A DNA stretch of 64,000 nucleotides from Lepas anatifera. Lineage: Eukaryota; Arthropoda; Thecostraca; Lepadidae. A program made the position numbers and the translations under genes. The stretch lies in the NCBI GenBank assembly GCA_034440635.1, contig JAOTON010001355.1:248001-312000 (forward strand), read 5' to 3'. Under the pieces are notes generated by a model. It did not search any database. It was not told the origin of the DNA and worked only from the letters and a program-made list of their open reading frames with translations. The stretch's first letter is position 1; every line of letters starts with the position of its first letter. Below are positions 49,126 to 59,610 of the stretch, piece after piece.

Positions 49126-50762
49126 ATGAAGGTAAGGCAGCACGTGACATTGCCAACAGGTCTATCTGTTGTAGAAGTTTGACTTAAAAAACAAAATTTA
49201 CTTGCATCGGTGTGTGGAATGTAATTTTAGAGATATGTTAACCTATCCATGCGACTTTGTCTGAAATATACGTAAATTTGTTAGATGCCACAGACAAACG
49301 GGATTCAATATAAATAACAAGAAAACATCAGCATCATCTCCTATATCCGGCAGGTATTTGTGGCTTCTCTCCTGCTGGCGGCGGCTGCAGTGGCCGCTCC
49401 CGACGGCCAGGGCTACGGAGCTCCGAGGAGCAGCAACGCCGCCGCTTCCCAAAGCTACGGAGCTCCCCAGAACGGAGGACAGGGCTACGGATCTCCCAAG
49501 AATGGAGAACAGAGCCACGGAGCTCCTCAGAACCGAGGACAGAGCTACAGAGCTCCCCAGAACGGAGGACAGAGCTACAGAGCTCCCCAGAACGGAGGTC
49601 AGGTTGAACAGAGCTACGGAGCTCCCCAGAACGGAGGTCAGGTTGAACAGAGCTAAGGAGCTCCATCTCCCCAGAACGGAGGACAGAGCTACGGAGCTCC
49701 CCAGAACGGAGGACAGAGCTACGGAGCTCCCCAGAACGGAGGTCAGGTTGAACAGAGCTACGGAGCTCCCCAGAACGGAGGTCAGGTTGAACAGAGCTAC
49801 GGAGCTCCCCAGAACGGAGGTCAGGTCGAACAGAGCTACGGAGCTCCCCAGAACGGAGGTCAGGTTGAACAGAGCTACGGAGCTCCCCAGAACGGAGCTC
49901 CTCAGAACGGAGGTCAGGTTGAACAGAGCTACGGAGCTCCAGCTCCCCAGAACGGAGGACAGAGCTACGGAGCTCCCCAGAACGGTGGACAGAGCTACGG
50001 AGCTCCCAGGAACGGAGTTCAGGCTGGACAAAGCTACGGAGCACCGCAGGGAGGCGCTGGTAGCGTTTCGCAGGGATAGGAGCTCCCCAGGTGAGGGAAC
50101 AGAGTTACAGAGCTCCTCAGAATGGGGGACAGAGCTACGCAGCCCCCAAGAATGGAGGTCAGACTGGAGTAACTTATGCGGCTCCCCAGAATAAAGGTCG
50201 GGCCCTGCAGAGCTATGGAGCTCCCCAGAACGGAGCTAGGACCGGACAAGGCTACAGAGCTCCCCAGAACGGGGGTCAGAATGCACAGAGCTACGGAGCT
50301 TCCCCGAACGGAGGACAGAGCTACGGAGCTTCCCAGAACGGAGGACGTGGTGGACAGAGCTACGGAGCTCCCCAGAACGGTTACGGTGCCGCCGAGGAGA
50401 GCTTCCCGCCTCAGCCGTACCAATTCCAGTATGAGGTGAAGGACGACCAGGGCAACGACTACGGACAGCAGGAGGAGTCGGACGGCACGCGGGTGGAGGG
50501 ACAGTACCGCGTGCTGCTGCCCGACTCGCGCACGCAAACCGTCACGTACTACGTGGAGGGCGACTCAGGCTTCGTGGCCAACGTTGAGTACGAGGGCGAG
50601 GCTCAGTTCCCCGATCAGAACGGAGGACAGTATGGCCAGGGCAACGGTGGTTATGGCGGACAGTCTTCCAACTCTGGCTACGGTGCTCCCAAGCCCAGCA
50701 ACGGATACGGAGCACCCTCCGGTGCGCCCAGCACACCGTCCACCAGCTACGGAGCTTACTAG
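49126..50762 (+). pseudogene. Pro-resilin-like cuticle protein, copy 3 (nonsense and frameshift)
   Basis: Same plan as the other copies. Exon 1 is ATG AAG (49126-49131); the intron is only 222 bp (49132-49353); exon 2 starts GTATTTGTG at 49354 and the natural stop is TAG 50760-50762. The signal peptide and the Rebers-Riddiford domain (YQFQYEVKDD to GEAQFP) are intact. The repeat region (about 49450-50380) is several times longer than in copies 1 and 2, built of 30 bp and 39 bp units; the longer ones add VEQ. TAC became TAA at 49654-49656, and a net one-base shift between 50064 and 50079 puts the domain in another frame. As read, the product stops after about 101 residues, with no chitin-binding domain. 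An assembly error in the repeat could explain the shift; the substitution is harder to dismiss. Confidence 0.78.
49450..50380 (+). repeat. Expanded coding repeat array (30 and 39 bp units)
   Basis: The unit encodes SYGAPQNGGQ or SYGAPQNGGQVEQ. Roughly 25-30 units are present, against about 5 in copy 2. Long reverse-strand frames over it (49243-50044) are artefacts of the repeat. Confidence 0.9.
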
Positions 50763-51920
50763 AAATTTTGATGAGAATGAGTGCTACTCCAAGGTAATCC
50801 ACGGATGCGAAATGTATGTACACCGTCATGGTATCTGTCATTGCTGTCTCGGTTGATCTGTGGTACGATATATGGTACTGTTCATACATGAAATCACATT
50901 TTCAGGACACTGTAATATACGTATTTATGATGATTGAATAATTACTTAGAAATAATGTTTGGTGTAACTACATAGAACGGGCACAAAAAAGGTTACGATT
51001 ATTAGCCCAACAAGCTGAGACTCTAACACACCTGTCACGCCAACCATGTGAGACACGTCTGTCCAAACTTCAGGTTCTTGAACACAGTGACGGTCATCAA
51101 GACCAGGGACGTCAATTTTCCATTCCGTATGCAAACTGAAGGAAGGCAGTGTAGGTCACTTTTCAGCCCATCCACAACTATATGGTTTCCGGATGAATGT
51201 TCCTTGTATTTTACATTCTTGGTCAGGGTATCACGCTGACCAAGGATGGTATTTACACATGTATCTAAAGCTCCGAAAACTAAGTCCTTGAGGATGAAGT
51301 CCTAAACAGCCTACAATGCGATCATTGCCAGGTGTCATTAACAACAAATGAAGACTGGATTCAGAGAAACACTTATTTTCCTTTATCCTGATAAATCTAA
51401 CGTTAATATATTCAGCAACGTCTCGTCTCGCAGACCATATCATATCGTCTCAGAGAACACATTACATCACATAATATCGTCCCAGAGATCAGTGATGCTT
51501 AACATCCTAATACAGCATCCTGTTGTTAATCTGATTGCACACTGGGCGCCGTTTCCAAGGAGATTATTTTATGCTTTAGGACATACAGATCGCTTCTGCT
51601 GAGCCTTCTGCGGAGGGGCGTCACCCTTTACACCGGAAGGGCGCGGGCGGCCGCCCCCATCCCCTGGACAGAGCCATGTACAGTCTGAGGGGCCACAGAA
51701 ACTTGAGCGGACCAGCCCCGTTTTATAACTAGACTAGTGTGATGCATAAACAACTTCTCACGCAAACACGATAATTTTGCATACATTTAACATTAATATA
51801 TGCATATATGTATGTACATATATGCATATGCATGTGCTATATAGCATGCATATAATGCACATAATGTGCAACGGATAAGCGGAAAGTCAAAACGTGGCAG
51901 AATAGTTGGAAGGCCACGAA
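50763..51920. other. 3' flank of copy 3
   Basis: No AATAAA was found close to the stop. An AT-rich palindromic stretch (ATATGCATATATG type) lies at about 51790-51870. No gene is seen. Confidence 0.45.
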
Positions 51921-51927
51921 TCATAAG

Positions 51928-52192
51928 CAGATTTAGGGGGCAAAGGGGAGATGCTCCCCCCGATCACCCTTCGGTGCCCCCTGTAATGGTCACGGCACCC
52001 CCTGTAAGGTCGATGGCACCCCCTAAAACGCCGCTTCCCCCCCTCCACTCATGATGCAAAAATTGGCGCCCACCGATAGGATTTTGCGCCCAATTGATAC
52101 GTTTTGCCGGTCAAAAGTGGCACCCCCTGGTCCGGATGGCACCCCCGGGAAGGTGTCCCGCCCCCTGATTGGCAATCCTTGATCCACCTATG
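51928..52192. mobile_element. GC-rich hAT-like MITE, second copy
   Basis: Aligns in the same orientation with 4326-4575 (shared CACCGATAGGATTTTGCGCCCA and CAATCCTTGATCC(A/G)CCTATG). The left end is shortened and no target duplication is visible. Confidence 0.65.
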
Positions 52193-52199
52193 CCATGAA

Positions 52200-53880
52200 T
52201 GACGCAGACAGTAGAAATATGCTGTCTATGTGAGAAGATAATAACAGCTGAGTTCTAAAGATTAGAGTATCTTCTATTTCAGCAATTTCAAATGTGGGGG
52301 TCGACGTGGCCCCTCCACTCCCCCCCCACCCACCCTTTCCGCTTCCCACGTTCTCGCCTATAAATACCCAACGACGTTCTCACGACTACACACGTAGGTA
52401 ATATAGGGCGTCACTTTACTACATCTCAGCAGTGTGGGATAATTAGGTCAGTAACCCTGCACTGGAAAACCATAGTCGTTTTTTATTTAACGGATGATTC
52501 TGACCTGGAATTAGGCCAATTCTAGTCTATACTTATTCTGATATAAAACTATGTAATGTTCGGAGTTTCGATCGACAGTGACGATGGATTTCGATACGGC
52601 CTATTCACTGTTCTGCTCCCAAGTATGAGGGAAAATAGCACGTATCTTGCCGGAACTGCTTTGAACTGCTTTGCTTTGGCCGCCTGCATATTGGTATTAG
52701 CAAAACATGAGTTCTGTAGTCTTTACTTGGTCTGTCACAGGTCATTCATGGTCGTGCGCGGTTTTTTCGTTACTTCCCCTAAGAATCGATTTTCACGTGG
52801 GGGAGCGATCCTCCTGGTCCGGCGATCTCGGTGACCGATGTCGATTCAGCACCAGTCAACGTTTACATCGCCACCGTGTGAGTACCCGGTAAACTGATCG
52901 GTTTCAGCAGATGTTAGGGAGAAGATAAAGCTTAGGTAGTTGTTTTGGCACACCAGCTTCCTAGAGAGGACAACACCTTTAAAATAATTTCTCGCCAGTT
53001 AAAGCTCCAGACGTTATTGAATAAATGTGGGAACATGAGGGTGGCTCTCCGAACTGTCCCAGAACCAGAGCACTGTTATTTGAGAGGAAACTCATGTTAC
53101 ACTAAATGTTTCCTTGGAAAGGAAGGTAATGACGACATCGCCGCTTGGCTGGAAAGGGGCGCAGTTTTTCATAAAGTTGATAGGGCTCGAGCCTCACCAA
53201 TGAGCCGTTGAGCCCACCAATCGGGAGACCCTATAGTGAGAAGTCGTTATCAGAAGGCTTATCACTCAAAGCCGTGGCCCCCTGTCGTCAGCCTTATCCT
53301 ATAAAAACCCCGGGCCCTGGGGAACGGGTACCCAAAAATAATACTGAGGCACTTCTGACGATCACAGACCGCCCCTGCAACCACAGCCAGGCCCATGCCA
53401 TCAGCGGGCCCTCTATAGTAATCATGGACTCCCTGTGGTTAAATGGGTCACATATTTGTGTTGCTAACTGACGCCGTTTTTTAATCGAGGTGCCATAAGA
53501 ACATTCCAGACACCAGTGGTCAACTAGGGGCTGCCTGATGCCACATTCAGACCCCTGTAAAGTTCACTGACCCTCAGCCAGCAGAGACCCTGCTCTCTTC
53601 TCCCCCCACCCCCTTTGACTCCATTCGGGTTCTCAGCAATGCTTACGGACATCCTGCTCATCCGCCAGGTGGTCTACACATTACAGCAATCACGAACCCC
53701 CAGCGGTGATCCAGACCCAGGCGTCGTGGGCCCCCTTGTGGGCACTGGTGTATCTGATAATATAATAAGACCGCTTATAGAGGCCCCTTTTGGCTGTCAC
53801 ACGTCCCTGTCACTATGGGCGGGCGCTGCAATAATCTGGGCCGCTAGACTCTAAATCTAAATTTGTGCACCCCACCCCTC
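52200..53880. other. Unassigned sequence, no gene seen
   Basis: GC-rich patches at 52300-52340 and 53200-53470, and several short frames without recognisable domains. Nothing can be supported. Confidence 0.4.
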
Positions 53881-54382
53881 CAGTGGTGGATCTAGCCGGT
53901 CGGTTTGGGAGGGGCAAACCGAAGTCGAAAAGCAAAAAAAACGTGACGCAGTGAAACATTACGCTAAAATATGATTTGTCGGAAGATTTTGGGTATAAGA
54001 GGCGAAAAGCAAAAAAAACTTCACAGGGTGAGAAATGTGGGTTCGAGATACTTTTTTCCTATCCATGCCCCAATATTTACACTGAACTTAACTGGTTCTG
54101 TTTGAAGTTAAGAGTTGAAGTACCAAAATCTTGCTTATAAACTAAAAAAACAGTCGGGGGAAAAAGGAGGTAGATCGCTTTGGGGGGCAAAAACATAGTT
54201 TTGCCCCGAGCTTTCCCGTTTGGGGGGCATATGCCTTTTTCGCCCCTCCCCTTGGATCATCATCATAAAGCAACATCTCTGTGGTTGTATTATTTTGTTT
54301 GAATCGTGCATCCGTATTGCTATGAACATCAATATATTCAGGTTAATATCTACTACCTGCACGTAGTAGTGTGCAGGGCCGT

Positions 54383-54385
<3 letters not shown>

Positions 54386-54441
<56 letters not shown>
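54386..54441. repeat. (TA)n microsatellite
   Basis: A pure TA tract of about 56 bp immediately outside the left end of the foldback-like element. Confidence 0.95.
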
Positions 54442-54443
<2 letters not shown>

Positions 54444-54460
54444 ACAGGCAGGGTGAAGAA

Positions 54461-54645
54461 CCAGGCATTCTGCAGAATGCCTAGGCATTCTGCAGATTGC
54501 CCAGCCAGTTTGGCATTCTGCAGAATGCCTAGGCAATCTGCAAAATGCCTAGGCAATCTGCAGATTGCCAAAGCGTCTGGGCATTCTGAAGAATGCCTAG
54601 GCATTCTGCAGAATGCCTAAAATTTCAGGCATTCTTCAAAATGCC
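54461..54645. repeat. Tandem CTGCAG palindromes, left arm
   Basis: About eight units of the type GGCATTCTGCAGAATGCCTA, each itself a near-perfect palindrome; some have ATC in place of TTC. Mirrored at 59410-59592. Confidence 0.93.
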
Positions 54646-57131
54646 TGACACAATTTGCTCAGATAAGCATCCCATCGAGCAGTTATTTGCTACCAAACAA
54701 TCTTTTTCATCTCGTCCAGTGTTCCAAACACACCACAGGCCAGGAATCGCTTTATGGGGCCTGTGGTTCTCAGTTGCCGTTTCCAAAAATACATAGGTTT
54801 TGTGACTAACTTCTTTGATCAGATACACCTTCAGTAGTTTGATTTAAACTGAGCAAGTTCACCGCTGGTGGGTCCCATAAGACCTCCTTTGGTTTTCCGC
54901 AAATGCTTCCGAGTCAATTTAAGTAAGAGCCTCGTCACTTTGCACACCTCTAGAGTAATTGGCTCCACAACGTATGACCAAAATTGGCATAGGGCAGGCC
55001 AGGTCAACCAGTTTTTAAGATATTATTTAGGACGATTATAGTATTCCAAAATGAGGCTGACAAAACCAGGGTGTAACTCGGCTTTTAGAAGAGCTTGATC
55101 AAGTTTATAAGTGTATATTATTTGATAATTAAAGTTTATATTATGCGAAACCTCTTGAAAGAACAAATCGGCATGCTGGCATCCATTGTGAGGTCAGGTC
55201 AATAAAAAAGGTCACCAAAGGTCACCAAAGGTCATGGTATTGGAGTTGTTAGTGTCTATAACTTTTGAACAAGATATGATACATCAATAAATTTGGCATC
55301 ATAGTGACGAGCATGACGCAAGGAGTCAAATGATGTGCAGCAATATTTCTTAAAGGTCATTAATTGGCCTTGACCTGAGGTCAAATTTTGTTAACCTTGA
55401 CCTGAGACCAGGGTCGCGGTGGAACCTTTCATGGTCATGTTGCATATCAATTATTGGGTCAAGACGAACACATTGATGCCTTTGACCTTGTTCTAGGTCT
55501 AATGGTTCCCGAACTACAAAGGGTTTCCTAAATGGGACAAAATTTTACCCATATTTGCCTTCTGTGACGTCACGGGTCAACGGATATGGTTCAAACTCGT
55601 CTTTGGAGCTGTTTTTTTATTTTTCCTTTCCCAGGTGGCCACGACGATTATGGACATCATTGATCAGGTTGCATAGATCACTGTCTTTTACGGCTTCCAG
55701 ATCCGAATCCTTTTGTCAGTTTTACCTCAACACCAATTTTTGTCAGCAAGTACTTTTTTAATCTTGCTTAGAGCTTTTTTATAGGGTACCCCATACTCCT
55801 CTTCGTCCCGCAGATCGTGAAAAATTTATGCGTGCTAGTCATTTGCTAGCATTGGTGTGTTAGCTGATTTGTTTGGTTTCGCACGTCGAGAAGGCTTTCG
55901 AATCTCACACGAGACATGATGCTGAAAATTTGAGATCTTATCAATTATTTGTATGATTTTCTCCAATGGTAAATTGCAAACATTTTAAATTTTGTGGAAC
56001 GGTTAGCAGCCTACCAGAAATATCTTAGATTTGCTATGCAGAATATTTCAAACATATTCAGTACACCAATGTTTGCTGGCCACACATTTCTTTTCAGGAT
56101 AGTTCAAAATCCGTGTAGAGTGGTGCTTTCGAAGGGTTGCGTCTTCGAAACTGACTTGGAAACTGTTACTTCTAAAAACATGTGTTTCATCATATCTAGT
56201 CAGAGTATCGAAATGTTTCAGAAAAAAATAATTTTGGCGGTTTGCGTGGCAAATTTGAAAACATTATTCAACTTAATGTTCATCCGACATTTTGTAAGCT
56301 ACAAGTATCATGTAATCATTTGTTTCCAAATAATTTTCGAGACCATACCAGAATTAAAACAAGCTTTCTTGAATACCTGTGCTGAAAATTATACAATATC
56401 AGTCATTTGAATAGAAATATTACAAAGTTTTCATTGTAGTATTTAAGCAAAATACTCAACAGCCAACTTATTCCTAATATCGTAGCACTTCGCAGCGTAA
56501 CGATCCAGATCACAAAGTTTGGTAGCTTCTTCGGGGCAAACGAGATCAACTCCGTTCAATCCAGTACAGCCTACCACATGGACACAATATGCATATTCAG
56601 GTCGATAAGCATGCGGTAGAATGAGCCAGTTTTGATTTCCTGATTACTTGCTCTGTTTCCCATTGTCTCACATTAGATTCTCACTGTTAACCCGGACCCT
56701 CTTGGGCTCTTTTTTCACACCACCGCCTGGGAGAGGGGTACGATCGGACCCTTTAGGATCTCAGGAACCGGAAGTAGGTAATACGAAACAAAATAGAACG
56801 GTGCCGGAAGTGCCTCACCGTCTTCTACTTTGGAGCCGAGTCTGAACCAGATCCGTCGACCCGTGGCGTCACAGTGGGCCAAAATGAGTCAAATTTAGAC
56901 CAATTAGTTAGTTAAGAACTTTTTATAGGGCGTTCTGTGCAAAGCACCTTCGCCTACCTCTAAAGTGTGTGAAAGAATTTTGCGGGAGGGGTGTTTACTT
57001 AAATGATGCAGAACAAAGGGGCGAAGCTTATTTCAAGGAATGGGTCGTGAAGTGTGGCAACACTTGCCAGGGTAGGGGATTGCTACGACAGAGTTGCTGA
57101 GCCTGGTTGTTGGGGCACAGTTAGGATTTAA

Positions 57132-57899
57132 CCCTCGCCCCACCGGGGCCATCGATAGCTCCCCTAAGGTTTTTTTCAGGATAGCAGAAAAACGACGAGA
57201 CGCAGCACCGCGGTTGAGGGCTCTATCTCTCACCCTATCATTTTTCCACCATCCCCGACATTTTTTACCCCAGGTCACCCAAGGTCAGGTCACCAGACGA
57301 GGTCAACCAAGGTCACCTCACTTCAATTTTTGAGCTCTATAAGAGCTACATTTATTAGTCGATCAATTTGAAACTTCCTACACTTCATGGCCCCTCCAGG
57401 GTCTACAAGGTGTATATCCGGGATTTTTCGATTTCCTGATCTGAGGTCAGGTCAGGAGGTGACCTCTCCCATTGAAAAAGCATGAGGAAAAGCTGTCTTA
57501 TGATCTAAAAGTCACAAAAATGATTGTAAATGCTCAGACTGCTCAGAACAGCGGTCTTCGACACCCTTTCACGGATCCCATAGGTCATAGGGTCTGGCCT
57601 TTTCCTACCAAATGTACTTTACCAGATCTCAATAGCTCTAATTGCATAAGAGTTATGCCCCGTTTGCTTGAGCACTGCATATTTGGGTGAAAATGGCCTA
57701 TCGTGAAGTAACTTGACCTCTGAAGGTCAAACCATTGACCTGAGCGCTTAAACATGCAAAGTAATTTCTTACTGAATTCACGCGAGCTTTCTAATGCACT
57801 TCGCAGATTTGCGCTAACCCTTATATGTTTGGAGTTAGAAGGGGGTCATCGATGGCCCCGGCGGAGCGAAGGTGGCGCCGGACCCCTGTGGGGCGCGGG
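57132..57899. mobile_element. 768 bp piggyBac-like non-autonomous element
   Basis: TTAA lies at 57128-57131 and 57900-57903. The ends CCCTCGCCCCACCGGGG and, reversed, CCCGCGCCCCACAGGGG pair, with CCATCGAT near both ends. It is the complete member of the family also seen at 18223 and 39870-47391. Confidence 0.85.
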
Positions 57900-59409
57900 T
57901 TAAAAGGGTACGTGAAGAAGCTTGTCATCGCAAATGTTAGTGATTTTATAGGTTTTTTTCAATTTTGTTACCTGTTATCGAATGACCGTTTTGCTTACGT
58001 TACTCGAGTTTCTCCACTGAAAAATAATTTTGGGCAATTTGAAACACCCGCAAGCACCATGACGTGTTGCCGCAGGTCTAGAGTAGTAAGCGGGTATACT
58101 TTTTCATTTCAAGTGCTTTTGAATGATTTTTCAAAACGTAATCTAGTTCTTCTATAATTCGGTGACACCCTGTTTTTTCAGACTCATTTTAGGAGAACAA
58201 AATGGCCTTACATGGTTTAGAAAAGGATGCCATAACTTGTTGACCTGATCTGACCTGATGTTAATATTTGGTGGTAAGTTGTCTAGTTAATTACCCTAAG
58301 AGCCAGAAAAACGACGTACGTCTTGTTTAAATCGGCACACAATAATTCGCGAAAAAACCGAGGGTAGGGTCCGATCTGACCCTCACTACGGTCTCGGGAA
58401 CCGGAGCTGACACCGAAAAACTTGAAACGGCGCTGGAAGTGTCTTACTGTCTTCTATTTTCGAAGTAAGCTTGAAGCATGTCTGTAGACCCGTGACGCCA
58501 CAGAGGGCTAAAATGAATCAAATTCTGACCAACTTAGCTTTATAATCTATAACATTATAAGCTTTATAACTATAACTATTAGCTTTTTACCTTTATAACT
58601 CGCTAATCATTACTCACAGAACAAAGTCAAAGGCATCGATGAGTTCATCTAGACCCAAGCAATTGAATGATATGCAACATGACCTTGAAAGGTATCATCG
58701 CACACTTGACCTCAAGCGAAGGTCAAATCGAATAAAAACCTTTTCAGGCTCATGTTGTACATCATTTGAATCTCTTGGTCATGCTCGTCACTATGATGTC
58801 ACATTTACTGCTGTAACTTACCTCGTCCAAAAGTTAAAGACCCAAACAACTTCGAAAACTGTGACTTTTCATGACCTCTGGTGACCTTGTTATTGACCTG
58901 ACTTCAAAATGTTAGCCAGCAGACAGGTTTGTCCATTCAAAAGACTTCGCATGATGTTTATAAACCTAATCTAGTTCTTCTCTTCTAGCCGCCGAGTTAC
59001 ACCCTGTCGGCCTCATTTTGGAGTACTATAATCGTCTTACATGGGTTTCGAAATGTCTTCAAAACTCGTTGACATGGCCTGCCCTATGCCAATTTTGGTC
59101 ATACGTTGTGGAATCAATCACTCTAGAGGTGTGCAAAGTGACGAGGCTCTCACTTAAATTGAATCGGAAGAATTTGCGAAAAACCAAAGGAGGTCTATTC
59201 AAAACCACCAGCGGTGAAATTGCTCAGTAAAATCAAACTACTGAATGTGTATCTGTTCAAAGAAATTAGTCACAAAATCTATGTATTTTTGGAAACGGTA
59301 ACTGGGAACCACAGGCTCCATAAAGCGATTCCTGGCCTGTGGAGTGTTTGGAACACTGGGTGAGATGAAATAGATTGTTTGGTAGCGAATAACTGCCTGA
59401 TTGGATGCT

Positions 59410-59592
59410 TATCTGAGCAAATTGCGTTAGGCAGTTTGAAGAATGCCTGAAATTTCAGGCATTCTGCAGAATGCCTAGGCATTCTTCAGAATGCCCAGAC
59501 GCTTTGGCAATCTGCAGATTGCCTAGGCATTTTGCAGATTGCCTAGGCATTCTGCAGAATGCCAAACTGGCTGGGCAATCTGCAGAATGCCT
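59410..59592. repeat. Tandem CTGCAG palindromes, right arm
   Basis: Inverted counterpart of 54461-54645, in the same order of unit variants. Confidence 0.93.
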
Positions 59593-59610
59593 GGTTCTTC
59601 ACCCTGCCTG

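Larger units (their letters stand above)
54445..59610. mobile_element. Foldback-like element with arms over 1 kb
   Basis: Inverted arms begin CAGGCAGGGTGAAGAACC on both strands. They carry palindrome arrays first, then unique sequence that stays alignable (for example ACACCACAGGCCAGGAATCG against its complement near 59330) and continues discontinuously to about 55600 and 58490. The centre holds a TTAA element and extra copies of arm sequence (56690-56900 is a direct repeat of 58350-58540). No coding gene and no clear target duplication are seen. Confidence 0.75.

Noticed and set aside
49243..50044. Long reverse-strand frames opposite copy 3 (LGSSVAL and LRSGELRS repeats)
   Set aside because: Shadows of the coding repeat on the other strand; similar ones occur opposite copies 1 and 2.
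50088..50096. Donor-like CAG|GTGAGG and nearby acceptor-like TTTCGCAG in copy 3
   Set aside because: They do not define an intron that removes the stop at 49654 or restores the frame in the other copies' pattern; probably chance next to the frameshift.
53881..54262. hAT MITE starting CAGTGGTGGATCTAG and ending near CCCTTGGATCATC
   Set aside because: The right end lacks a clear complementary terminus and no 8 bp duplication was found; suggestive only.
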